Assembly: GCA_963920665.1 (NCBI GenBank)
Contig: OY987264.1
Coordinates: 31,910,906 to 31,974,905 of the forward strand
Source: Straminergon stramineum
Lineage: Eukaryota; Streptophyta; Bryopsida; Hypnales; Calliergonaceae
Direction: 5' to 3'
Length of the DNA stretch: 64,000 bases
Below are positions 47,964-58,945 of the stretch, piece by piece. The notes beneath the pieces are model-generated. The model ran no database searches. It saw only the letters and a program-made list of their open reading frames with translations, and was not told the origin of the DNA. Made by a program: the position numbers and the translations under genes. Numbering within the stretch: position 1 is the first letter of the stretch; every line of letters begins with the position of its first letter.

Positions 47964-49183
47964 CACTCAAAGAAAATGAGGGGTTTTGCAACTACAAAGA
48001 ACAAGTCGTTTTGAGTTACATAGGACATTTTGCGATAGGTGGTAATTTGGAGCCCTTAGTTGCAGTGGACAAGTAGCATGTAGGATTGTAGTCACAAGTC
48101 ATGGCAGCCTATTTAGAACTTTGTTGATGAACTTTTCTGACGCGGTTGCTTTTGTGGTATTTGTTGCCACGTGAGGTTAGTCACTTAATTGATGAGTTGT
48201 ACAACTTGTTGGCAACCCATTTGCGACTAATGTATGACTTGTTTGTGACTCATTTGTGACTTCATTGCAATTTATCTGTAACTTCATTGCAATTTATTTG
48301 TAACTTCATTGCAACTCATTGCAACTTCATTACAACTTGTTTATGACTCATTTGCAACTTGTCTAGGACTTGTAGATTTGTAGATTTTGAAATTTTAATT
48401 TCAATGATTTGTAGATTTCAGATCTAGCTTCTTTTTTAAATTTCAAAAATTATAATATTGGTATTTAATAGATTTCACTAGTTTTGGAAATTTTAATTAC
48501 AATTTCATAGGTTTTAATTTTTTTTGGATTTTAAACATTTTTAGATTTCTTTAGAATGTAGAAATCTAAAAAATATAGAATTCTTTGAATTCTATTGATA
48601 AAATTCATTATAGTAGAATTCGACAACTTACATGTCTTATATGTCCATCCTAATGGTACTCTTGACAATTGATATAGAAATATTGATATAAGACTTTTGG
48701 GAATTGACTTCAAAAATGACTTTAAAATGACTAAAAAATGCCTTCAGAATTAACTAGGAAATGACTACAAAATGACTTTGATACAACTAGGAAACAACAA
48801 GGAAACAACTAATAAATGACTAACAATTGACTAGGAAACAACTAGCCTCATTTTACAATTGTAGTTGTTTTGTAGTCATTTTTTGCTACTACAAATAGAC
48901 ACGGTGAATTCTACAAAGCACAGAGTTGTCCACATCAACAATTGTGATGGATATTAGATGGAGAATAATTCACATTCATTCTAAATTTTAACTCTATTAT
49001 AACTCTCATAATCCTACACTTCATTCTATGACTGCTTTGCAACTAAAATATTATACTATTGATGTCAAACAATGACGTAAGAATTTGGTGCAAATTATAG
49101 AGAGGGCTACAATTGCAGGATGGTTATATAGGACACTTAGTCATATTTCAATTTGTTGTAGTGGACATGTTTTTCTTCTAGTG
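47964..49183. mobile_element. CACTA/EnSpm-like non-autonomous element, 1220 bp, 3-bp TSD
   Basis: It begins CACTCAAAGAAAATG and ends TTTTTCTTCTAGTG, so the inverted ends read CACT(C/A)(A/G)AAGAAAA. It is flanked by AAT at 47961-47963 and 49184-49186. The paralogous sequence at 49965-49985 continues GTCAACAATCAAGTCC uninterrupted, giving an empty site. Inside are arrays of short repeats near both ends (48190-48370 around ACTTCATTGCAA; 48715-48850 around AATGACTA and GGAAACAACTA), like the subterminal repeats bound by CACTA transposases. No transposase frame is present. Confidence 0.75.
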
Positions 49184-49891
49184 AATCATGTGCAATATAA
49201 CATATACTGTCATTGAAGATGTTTCATTAAATATCATTGTTGACATAAAAACATGGATTGTTACATTAGATGTCTAAAACAATTCATCAACTTAGATGTC
49301 CTAAAACATGGGGTTCTTATAATGGGTTTTGCTTCACCTTCACTAAAAAATTTTCCAAAAAAAATTCTAGTTCTCCTTGAATTTGATGCTTGCAATTTTG
49401 CAATTTCATGTACTTGCAAATACTTCTTGTTTGAAAAACTACAAGTTGAATACCCCAAATGTAGGCCAATTTTGTCTCCAACCTCCTTCAAGGGTTAAAT
49501 GGTGAATTTCATTCTCTGATGACAGAGTCATTATCTGAAATGATATCCTTGCCAATCTCATGGTTCATGAAAAAAAGACCACTATGAATGAAGCATTTAT
49601 TGAGTTGGGAATGGATCAATTAAGCTTCATGGATTTAGATGGCGACTTCAATCCATTCTTTGATGCTTCCATTAGGAGATAGACCCTAGAAAGGAATCAA
49701 CCTATTCCTTCCCCCAAGAAATTCTCGGAGCCTCATATATACGGCAACAAGATCATGATTGTGACCAACCATAGTTGGGTAGACTAGTGGTAAACACCCC
49801 TGCCAATGTCCACTAAGTTTACATTCATGACCCCAAGGCCGAGGCCACAAGTGCATATCTCATCATGTAATTTTTCATGAATAATGAGGTG

Positions 49892-50116
49892 CACTAGAAG
49901 AAACCCATGTCTAAGTCAACAAATTTTTTTAGGACATCCAATATAACAACCCGTGTTTTTATGTCAACAATCAAGTCCAATGCAACATATACTGTCATTG
50001 AAAATGTTTTACTAGATGTTATTAATTGTTGACATAAAAACATGCTGATTGTTACATTGAATTTTCCAAAAAATTCCATCAACTTAGATATCCTAAAATA
50101 TGGGTTTCTTATAGTG
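49892..50116. mobile_element. CACTA-like MITE, 225 bp
   Basis: It begins CACTAGAAGAAACCCATG and ends CATGGGTTTCTTATAGTG-like (ATATGGGTTTCTTATAGTG). A GTTGACATAAAAACATG / CGTGTTTTTATGTCAAC pair is also inverted inside. The interrupted duplicate copy lies at about 47893-49325. Between 50117 and 50447 only ordinary AT-rich sequence with a C-rich patch at 50235-50265 is seen. Confidence 0.65.
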
Positions 50117-50447
50117 GGCTTTGCTTTTACATAATTTAGTCCATAGTATGCACACACATCTCAAAAAAAATAACTCGACAACAACACAATTGGAGAGTGT
50201 ACTGTGATTGGGTATGTGGGTTTTGAGCCACCCGAGTGATCCTCCGCCGGCCCCCCTCCCCTCGGCAATTGGTCCATTGGAAACTGCTATCAGCTCTGAA
50301 ATAGGTCAGTTTCCCAAATCTGCCTCAGGCAATAAACATGAAAATCTGGCTGTAAGTTACAAAAGTACTGTTTATCATAAAGTTTCCAGTCATGGTTTGA
50401 GCAGGGCCAACTGAAGACATGGTGGTCATTCCCCAGATAACTTAAGC

Positions 50448-50818
50448 TTAACCCTTAAACGTAGACACGGACGTTTTGTGTCCGATGGATGACAAAAACG
50501 ATTGTATCAGATGTAAGGAATTGTTTTTTCATCCAATTTTTTTGGATAAATGTGAAGATGGAGACATCCTCCATCATGGACGACCTAAAATAGCATCATT
50601 GAGAGCAATTGTATTTCTGGTGCTGCAAATCGGAGCAAAAAGTCACGGAGATTGAGATACATGGTCTTAGAGCCCATACTGCCCTTCTTGTAAATTTCAC
50701 AAGGGTAGCTAATATTCATTTGCATGAATAGTACTTTTCTGCGCAGTCAGCATCTAATCTTGAACGGTTTGCAGCCCGCCTTTTTCCCACAGTGACCAAT
50801 CCGATGTTTAAGGGTTAA
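50448..50818. mobile_element. TTAA-flanked element, 371 bp
   Basis: The left end is TTAACCCTTAAACGTAGAC and the right end complement TTAACCCTTAAACATCGG. TTAA lies at 50448-50451 and 50815-50818. The subterminal motif CGGACGTTTTGTGTCCG can fold back. It is non-coding. Confidence 0.8.
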
Positions 50819-51185
50819 CCCTTAAACATCGACATAGATGTTTTGTGTCCAATGGATGACTTCAATGCTAATTGTAGAAAAATATAATGCATTTATTGGT
50901 CTAATAATCAAAGCAATTTTGTTGACTACCTTGGTCATGTAGGTTGCATCCTTTAACCCTTAAACATCGACACGGGTGTTTAGTGTCCGATGGATGACAA
51001 GGAATCTTTCTATCTACGACAGAATTGCAACTATTCATCCTTAGAATTTTGTGCGGAAAGAGAAGATCTTCTACAGTACTTTGACCTCCAATGTGTATTT
51101 TTTTTATAAAGTAGATGATGTCACATGATTCCAAAAGGCATGATTTCCACGGTCACCAGTCCGTTCTTTAAGGGTTAAGGGTTAA
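50815..51185. mobile_element. TTAA-flanked element, interrupted by another near its right end
   Basis: The left end is TTAACCCTTAAACATCGAC and the right end, after removing 50957-51178, is CATCCTTTAAGGGTTAA. Its left TTAA is shared with the element at 50448-50818. Without the insertion it is about 149 bp. The interior has GACTACCTTGGTCATG, seen inverted at 57930 (CATGACTAAGGTAGTC). Confidence 0.7.
50953..51178. mobile_element. TTAA-flanked element, about 226-bp family, nested
   Basis: The left end is TTAACCCTTAAACATCGAC and the right end CCGTTCTTTAAGGGTTAA. The TTAA duplication is at 50953-50956 and 51175-51178. It has entered the inner TTAA of the host element's own terminal repeat (TTTAAGGGTTAA). 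Confidence 0.8.
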
Positions 51186-51205
51186 CTTATCCTTCAAGTC
51201 ATAAC

Positions 51206-51850
51206 TTAACCCCTAAATGCCCAAGGCACTAGATTTTGGTGTTTCGAAAACTTTGAAGTTAAGTAGAATCGAACCAAATTGCTATTATTATTAGTTTGTA
51301 TTTTTGTAGAACCCTTTTTGAAGTCTAGTTTTAGGATCAAAAAGCCGATCTTAAAAATGAAGGATTATGATTTTTTTATTCAAGATTTTGTGCAAGGATG
51401 CCCATTGCAAACTTGACCTCCTGTAGTGTCGAGGGCTTTTGGAAATGAGCCTCAAAAAAACTAGATCTTGGAGGAAAAATCACATTAGAAATTCATTTAA
51501 AAAAAATCATAGAATAGATTTTGAAAAATCATAAATTGATTGGGGTTGTGCATGCTAAGTCCTATAACCTCATATTTTTTTAGTGATCAACATTTTAGAG
51601 TTGACATGTAAAAAGAGAATTGAAAAATTCTCATACTTTTAACACCCTCGTGATCAAACATTATAATCTTTCAATCCATAAGTGATATTGTTATGTTTTC
51701 TTTTCCTATGTGATCTCTAACATGTTTAGTTTGAATTTTTATGGTTACAATTCAAAAGAAATTGGTATAACTTATGAAAATGTTGACTTTTTATTCAATT
51801 TAGAACAAATTTCAAGAAGCTCCAAACAGGCCTTGGCATTTAGGGGTTAA
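51206..51850. mobile_element. TTAA-flanked element, about 640-bp family, copy 3
   Basis: The left end is TTAACCCCTAAATGCCCAAG and the right end CCTTGGCATTTAGGGGTTAA (one base shorter in the GGGC run). It is 645 bp including TTAAs and is homologous throughout to 22819-23462 in reverse. It is non-coding. Confidence 0.85.
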
Positions 51851-52252
51851 AGCTGAAACTGAAAGCAAGTGAAGTTTGAATGACAGTCAGCTAAGTTAGC
51901 TATCATAGTGGGGTTTTTTAGGGGCCATCTTTAATTCTGGGCAATCATCTTGCAGATGTCATATAAAGGTGACTGGAAATTCAATACCTATTTGAGTACC
52001 TTACCTACAAAATTAATAATACGACTTGCCTTCACACAATTCTATATTTGTTTTTTTGGTTTCTGGCATCCCAAAAGATCATGCATGGCCATGTGTTGAC
52101 TTGGAGAATGCATGAATGCAAAATGTTCCAAAATTTGATAAACCTCCACCGTTTGTTCTTGGTTACACTCTTGGAATAAACTTTGGGTTTCCAAAAAAAT
52201 TCAAATGAAAAAATCAGGATAAACCTGGAGATTTAAAAGAAACTGGGATTAA

Positions 52253-53188
52253 TTAACCCCTGCATGTTTTCAACTATGTTTTCACCAAAAAACGCTCTAA
52301 AATTGTCATTTCTAGTACAAGTATTGAATTTTAAGAAAAAAAATATTTTTGGACACATGTAACCATAAGATCTTGTACTACACTGATACGAGAAGATGTG
52401 GAAAAAATTTCAGAAATTTCCACCATGTAGATTGTAAGATATTAGCGTTTGAATTGACAAAAATCCTTTTTTGGGCCCTATGAAAAAACAGGCAGTTGCA
52501 CTTCACAAGGCCACATTTGTACAAAAAAAATTCCAAACTAGTGGTTACTCTTTGGACTCCTTCTACAAGGCAAGTTGGCTACATGCTTGAAAAAATTTCA
52601 GATCATTTGAAATTGTACAACATATAGGAAAAAAAAAGTAAGTATGATGAACTAGAGAATGATTCAAAATACTAAATTATGAAGAATTTTGTTATAATAT
52701 TAAAAAATCCCAATCCCAATGGTTGTAATGTTGTAATAAACAATCTACATCCTAAGATTTTAATTTTTTTTTAAATATTGAAAATTCAGTTAAATAAAGG
52801 ACTTCAAAGTTTATTTTAGAGTAAAGAATCTGAAACTGCCTGCAAACTAAAACTCCTCATATTAACTGTCATCTCATTAATCAAAATGGAATGATTCATA
52901 TATTTTTATGTATATATTAATCTTGAAAACGAATCTCAAATTTTATTTCTTAAAAAAGTGTTTTTTAAGAAATTTTTGGGTTGCCCAAAGATCAATGAAG
53001 ATTACATACCATGTAATAACTTTTTAATCATATATTCAAAAGTTATGAAAATTGTTGGGCCTTAAAGCTACTCCTCAGGCACATGTTGTTTGAAAATTTC
53101 AAAGAAGAAAAATAAAAATTCCATTTGTAGTGAGCTGCCCCAAAGAACCATGTTGCCAAAAAACACAGTTTTGGCGTTTAGGAGTTAA
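52253..53188. mobile_element. TTAA-flanked element, about 930-bp family, inverted copy
   Basis: The left end is TTAACCCCTGCATGTTTTC and the right end TGGCGTTTAGGAGTTAA. The interior GTTGTAATGTTGTAATAAAC matches 43767-44942 and is inverted relative to 42662-43588. It is 936 bp and non-coding. Confidence 0.7.
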
Positions 53189-54146
53189 TGTTCTGGATAT
53201 TTTTTTAGTTTTACCAGTTTTTTTCATGTAATTCCCATATTGAACCATGCCTTCAAAAATTGGGTCTATGGTCATATTCGTTATATTGAGACTTTTCGTA
53301 GATTTTGAGACAGAATGCTAGTTATTGGAAAATTCATTTAAAAAAATTAGGAATTGAAACCAAAAATAAATAGTGCTCAAAGAGTGATCCTATAATGAAA
53401 TTCTAAAAGTTGGTGTTGTTACCTATTTATAAAAGAATATCAGTAAAGAGATAAAACAGTTTATCCTCAAGTCGAGGATAAAATTGAGACTCCGAAAGGT
53501 GTCAATATAACGAATATGGCCTTGTCTATTTTTTTGTTTTTTTTAATCTCTCTATTTTTTATTTTATTTTCCCTAAACAGGAATTTTTAGAGATTTTTCA
53601 TCTGATTTTTTTTCACATTGCAACCATTTTTTTCCCCAATTCCACCGGCTAACAATGAAATAAATAACTGATGGATTCTCCCCGAACATTGATTGGGACC
53701 TTATAACATATTCCTCATGAATTTCATGCTGAGCAGTATCCTTTCTGACCTAACTGAAAAGAGACAATTTTAATTTTTAATTTTTAATGTATTTTTTGGT
53801 TTGACATAAATGAAACGGAATTCCATTGCAAAGGGAGAAATTACAAGCCTGCCAGCCTCATGCCGTGTGGCCTTAAAAGAGACTTTGGTTGTTCCTTTGA
53901 TGATTTTTAATACAAAGATTCTTACATCTTTTCCTGACTCATTTTGGGGGGATTCTAATATTCGAGGTGGCAGGTATCAGAAGCTCCAAGGAAGACGACA
54001 GGCACTACTGTAGTAAGGTAGTTAACACTGTAGGGGGACAAAATGTTTGACTTTTGTACATTCCAGAAGGAAAAAATAAATCAAGTCTTTGAAATGGCAG
54101 GTCCCAAAGGGATATAAATTACCGCCTACCTACCAAATTTGGAATA
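53189..54146. other. AT-rich intergenic DNA with nothing recognised
   Basis: ACCTATGGTCATATTCGTTATATTG-type sequence near 53270 is inverted near 53500 (AATATAACGAATATGGCC). This hints at one more unclassified inverted-repeat element of about 250 bp, with no coding similarity. Confidence 0.4.
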
Positions 54147-54534
54147 TAAGGTAGACAAGCCTATTACCACCCTGATTTCCAATTTGAATATCTTGGCAAC
54201 CAACTCCAATAGGGTCACATTTTTTTTCTAGGGTTTTGCACATGTTTCATAAACCAAACTTAAGTGGAATTCTAATTTTCCAATTAAAACTGTAATTTCT
54301 GTGAATTTTTGAAGAGGTCTACCCTGAAATTACAAAACTGCTCATAGAGTGGAGTCATAAATGTCCTGTAAACAATTCATAAATGCATTTCCATGTATCT
54401 AGTATTTACCATTGAGGGATTGACATGTTGCCCCTTGTTGGCATTAATGTAGTGATTTTGTCAGAAAATTAATGGATTTTGATGTTTCATTGGATGGAAT
54501 TGGGTAGTGAATAGAATTGAATTGGTCTACCTTA
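54147..54534. mobile_element. MITE of the GGTAGAC family, 388 bp
   Basis: TAAGGTAGACAAGCC at the left and GGTCTACCTTA at the right are inverted. The interior aligns with 40649-41064 and 10063-10499. Confidence 0.65.
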
Positions 54535-55119
54535 GGTTCTTTCATGATTTGATTACTTGTCTTCCAAGTTTTGTGGCCCTTAAGTTTGTAGAAATGTCGT
54601 TATTCATGATTAACTAATTAGTATGTTGTTTTTGACTATCAATCACTAATTTTAACCTAACTAACATATATTGACAAGAATTAAGAAGTTTGACGCCAAT
54701 ATTTTAACCTTGTTATCTTTTTAATACATCAAGCATTTAGCACCATTTGAATGATGATTTAGAAAAGATTCCAAACATAGTCAATTGCAAGTATAACACT
54801 TTGACATTTGAAAGTCGCCCAAAGACAAGCAAATTGCCTTCTAGTCCTCAAATTTGAAAAATATATTCATTTCATATAAGGGAATTTCTTGTTTGGCAAC
54901 TTTCATGGCCTAAAGATCAATTACAAAAGATTTCTTGTAAATTTACCAACGTCTATGCCCTCTTTTAGCCTCAACCATTGATTATAACCTAGTAGGCATG
55001 GAATGGCATAAAGTATGAAGCTTGGCACTACTGACTAATGTCCACTCTCCTTCTAATTTTACCTTTTGCTCCTTTTAGGTTTTGGAGCATGATTGGCGAT
55101 GTTGAACTTCATCTTTTGA
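54535..55119. other. AT-rich flank of the Tc1-like relic
   Basis: No terminal repeat for the transposase relic was located here and nothing else was recognised. Confidence 0.35.
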
Positions 55120-55959
55120 GAAGCTTCTAAACATTCTTTAGTGGCATGGATTGAGATCATGACTATGTGCAAGCCATTATCTCCATTCCTTAGGTGCTCT
55201 ACTTTGATGCATTGGTGCGCCATCTTCTACAAGTATAGCACATGCACTTTGCCTGTAATTTGAAGCAATTGGCTATCATAGACTAATTCAACAAAAATTA
55301 GAAGCTTTGCATTGATCCCTAGCTTTGGCATGAAAATGAGCTTTGATTTCTTATCTCTTGCAAAGCTACCCCAAATCATTAGTGATGTCCTTCTACTATA
55401 AAAACTTAGAACTATGCAACTTGATGAATGTCACTTGTATGTCATTCTCCAAAACATGAATTTGTCTTGGACTAATGTCAATTTCGAAGGTGGATTCATA
55501 TGTCCAACAAACACACTTCCAATCTTTGACACTCCATCCACAATCCTATCATGCAAAATTCAATCTCCCAAACATGTGAAGAGATGTCAAGTGAGTTTTT
55601 TTAAATTGCAATTGTGCAAAAAATGTTGTGGTTGTGCAAAATACAAAAAACACTCCTAGTACTCACTTCCATAGTGTAATCATTGGTAATATCTTGAAGC
55701 TATGATTGAAGATGAATTCTTGAGAATTAATAAAATTTCTACAAAGACCTCTTTCACTAAGTTTCTTGGGCATTCCACTACTTGTATTTCCTTTGTAGGT
55801 TCCACCCTCTTTAAATTGCTTGATAATTGTCTGCATTGTCCTTGTAGGCACTCCTACAATGCTAACAAAATCTAAACCTTTAATTATCCCCTTACACATT
55901 TCCACAATATGGGCACGAAGTTCATGTGAAATTGTCATGCATTTTTGGAGTACAAACAA
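55120..55959 (-). pseudogene. Tc1-like (Tc1/mariner) transposase, inactivated
   Basis: The first 98 codons (55663-55959) contain the paired helix-turn-helix DNA-binding region of Tc1-like transposases: ELRAHIVEMCKG, GVPTRTMQTIIKQF and GMPKKLSERG. Further along the same strand, across frameshifts and stops, come GWSVKDWK and WTYESTFEI (55490-55530), VEDGAPMHQSRAPKEW (about 55186-55235) and SHDLNP (about 55150). That is the family's normal order. Where the family has the first catalytic Asp (W-S-D-E-S) this copy reads Tyr, the second Asp is kept in VEDGAP, and the frame is broken several times. It is therefore dead. Flanking inverted repeats were not found. Confidence 0.75.
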
Positions 55960-56039
55960 TAACTAGTGACCTTGCTACCACTTTCACAATGAAAACTCAA
56001 TGATCAAGTATGCTCAATTCATCGTGCTCAACGTATTCT

Positions 56040-56212
56040 TATTAGAAGAAACCCATGTTGTTTATGACACATTTTTTATGACATCCACTTGTTTTTATGT
56101 CAACAATGACATCATATATGAGATCAAGACGTTAGTTGTAACATCAAATATAACATAAAAACAAGTAGATGTCAGAAAAATGCGTCATAAACAACGTGGA
56201 TTTCTTCTAGTG
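56040..56212. mobile_element. CACTA-like foldback MITE
   Basis: ATTAGAAGAAACCCATGTTG at the left pairs with ACAACGTGGATTTCTTCTAGTG-type sequence at the right. TTATGACACATTTTTTATGA pairs with TGACGCATTTTTCTGACA-like sequence and CTTGTTTTTATGT is inverted in the centre. The right end finishes CTAGTG; the left CACTA has mutated. Confidence 0.65.
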
Positions 56213-56897
56213 TATATTCAATCAAATCATTGTGCTTAATCAACTCACTACAATATCTATGATCATCCAAATTCTCACCAACTTTACCATCTCACTAAAT
56301 ACACATTGTAGTCACCATCTATACAATAAATTATACTCTTGCCTCATGCCTCCTACTTGATTCATGCCAACATTGATCATTGTTGTGCTCTAAAATGCAA
56401 TGGCAATGGCTAATGTAACCAAATTATTGCCATTTCCAAGCTTGTTGACATCAAATGCTTGTAGGATAGGTAGAAAGCTTCTAATTGACAATCAAATGAT
56501 ATTTTTGAAAAGTATCAATGTCAAAGGAGTGTGGATGAGAGAAGTTTTCATTTTAAAAACATGGGTGTCATTCTCCTCAACACTTATAATGTACCTTCTA
56601 AATCATCTTTAGAAACTTACCAAATGAGGAATTAGTAACAATTCATTTTGGTAAATCTCTAGGCCATTAAACTTCGTAGACAAGTAACCAACCCATGAAA
56701 GAATCTATATTTTAAATTTAGTGGATATGGGACAATTTGAGTGCTTTTGGCACCAGTGTCAGGATTACAAACTTAATTTTCTTTTGACTGGAATGTAAAA
56801 ATGCCAACCATCAACTCATAAAGAATCTTCATTCCAAATTTGATAGATAGGGGACAATTTGTGTGCTTTGGGCACCATTTCCAAGAGCACAAATGTG

Positions 56898-56952
<55 letters not shown>

Positions 56953-58446
56953 TTATTTATTTTTATTTTTTATTTTTGTTGGAATGTAAAATGACAAACA
57001 TAATGTCCCTACATTATACATGTTTTCTACAAAGCCAAATTCAAATTGCTTACTCTTTCTTTTGGGTCAAAACTTGGGTGATTTCTTAGTGCTCACAACT
57101 ATGTAGAGTATGGTGTGTTTGATCTTTGCAAATAATTATAAAATAATATAAAATGTTTAAAAGGAATACATTCAATCTACCTAAGGGTTAATGTGAACAT
57201 GCAATGAATCATAAGTATATCTACCCAAATAAATATGTGTAAATTATTTGTGCATCTCTTTCTTCAGTACAATCTTTTCTTTGATTATTATCTAAAACCT
57301 CTATGTGACAATTGCAAAATTCCACTACTCCTAAATATCTACATGTCACAATTCTACTATACATAAGAAATAAATTCTTCAGAATGATGGGGCCCAACAT
57401 GCCACTATTGCTTCTAACCAAAATGTTTCACTTTGATTTGCCTACATAAGTTTTTAACGTTCAAACCATTACATACCATTGCTATATCTCTCTCTATAGG
57501 TAGAGATATTAAAGGGGTTGAAGACAATATATTGTTTAGTTTATGTAGATTTAAATTGCAAGATTCACTGAAATATCAAGTGTTTGATCAAAAGAACTAC
57601 AATCCCATTTTGAATACAAGCATTTTCTTCAAAAATCTATTTTTTCAAGGGTTTAGGATGTAGTATAATGCACACCAAAGTATACATGTTGTGCATGTGA
57701 GAATAGGGACTATGTTAAGTAAGTACACCTACTTGCATTATAATGTACACCTTCTCTTCATTCCAAAATTGAAATGAATAATAAAGAACAATTGTATTAT
57801 GAATTATTTTGCTATATGAATCAAGGAAGAACAACAATCCTATATTAGAAGATGTACATTGTAGCTCAATTTTGAAGGGGTGTGCATTTAATAGTTCTCT
57901 TTTAACGCTTAAAGGACCTAGGCCCCCATGACTAAGGTAGTCACCAAAATTGCTTCGACTAAAATTGAGGTACTAGTATCCAATCATTTAAGCAATTTGG
58001 GAGCAAATCGTGAACAATATGAGGTGGTGGAAATTTTTTTTATGTAAGAAGACAAGAAATATGGGGATTGCAAAATTTTCAGAATTTTAATCCCAAAATT
58101 GAAATTACTATGAATTTTGAGAGTCAAAAAGTACTCTTGATCCATAGCCAATGTCTAGACTCTTCCAATTCCAATCATTCAAGAACTACTTTCTTGCTCA
58201 CTACTTTAGGACATGTATAATAATCTTATTAGTCCCAACTTTGAAAAGGACCCAAAAAACACATTCCAAGCTTCAATTGGAAATTTGTTCTAGTCCTTGG
58301 TTGAAAATACCACATCCTACAAGTTAGGCATTGGACATGGTTGGCAATTGGTGCCTCTACCTTATTGGTCAACCAATAGGTGCATTACTTGTTTCTACAA
58401 TGAAATCATCCATTGACCACTTTTCAACCTCAACGTACTTCAAGAG
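56213..58446. other. AT-rich intergenic DNA with nothing coding
   Basis: Two similar 80-bp segments (near 56735 and 56855: GGGACAATTTG.GTGCTTT.GGCACCA) show a local duplication. A lone GGGTTAA end is at 57185 and a TTAACGCTTAAAGGACC end at 57902. Open frames are AT-rich noise. Confidence 0.4.
56901..56949. repeat. (AT)n microsatellite
   Basis: It is about 24 AT units followed by TTTATTTATTTAT. Confidence 0.95.
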
Positions 58447-58674
58447 ATAACCCTGTAAGGACGGGTTGGTCTTTGTGGAAATCATCCTTTTTGGTATGAT
58501 GTGAATCATCTACTTAAAAAACCCAAAAGCACTCATTGAAAGTCGAACTATTGTGCAAGACCTCCCCTTTTTGCACAAAATTCGAAGGATGAACATAAGC
58601 ACTTTTGTTTTACATAGAAGGATTCTTTGTCATGCATTGGACCACTCTGGTCCACTGCATCTTGACAGGGTTAA
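58447..58674. mobile_element. TTAA-type element, about 226-bp family, inverted copy
   Basis: The right end is CTTGACAGGGTTAATG with TTAA at 58671-58674. The left end is decayed to ATAACCCTGTAAGGACGGG. The reverse complement aligns with 50953-51178 and 97-325 (CATGACAAAGAATC, ATTTTGTGCA). It lies about 270 bases past the GH2 stop codon and may fall in its 3' UTR. Confidence 0.65.
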
Positions 58675-58945
58675 TGTCCATTTCATCTTGAGTTTATGGA
58701 CACTAATCAGTTTTGCATGACTTTGAAGTGTATCCAAATAACTTGAAGAAGTACTGCAATTGCATGAAAAAATTTAGCATATACGAGAGGAGCATCAGAC
58801 AGAAACAAGCATGCACTCAGAAATGGAAAAGACTCATAGACCTTGGCTGAAGGTAATGTGAAGCAACATCAATGAATCAGCCTTCCCTCACATTGGGTAG
58901 ATTATTACAGGGACAAGAATCTAGTGAGGAGCAGAGACATAGCAT

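Larger units (their letters stand above)
47359..50116. repeat. Segmental direct duplication with inserted CACTA-like element
   Basis: About 480 bp at 47480-47963 and onward at 49187-49325 recurs at 49499-50116 (shared CACTCCCATGGTTCATCAAA-type phrases, GGTTGGGTAGACTAGTGGT-type phrases). The block CATCCC..CACTCCCATGGTTCATC itself occurs three times, near 47359, 47526 and 49537. The first large copy is interrupted by the element at 47964-49183 and the second is not. Confidence 0.7.

Noticed and set aside
47480..49980. Direct repeats as LTRs of a retrotransposon
   Set aside because: No TG..CA ends, primer-binding site or polypurine tract; the intervening DNA is explained by a CACTA-like insertion with its own duplication and empty site.
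56859..57089. Open frame with an Ile-Tyr repeat
   Set aside because: Translation of an (AT)n microsatellite.
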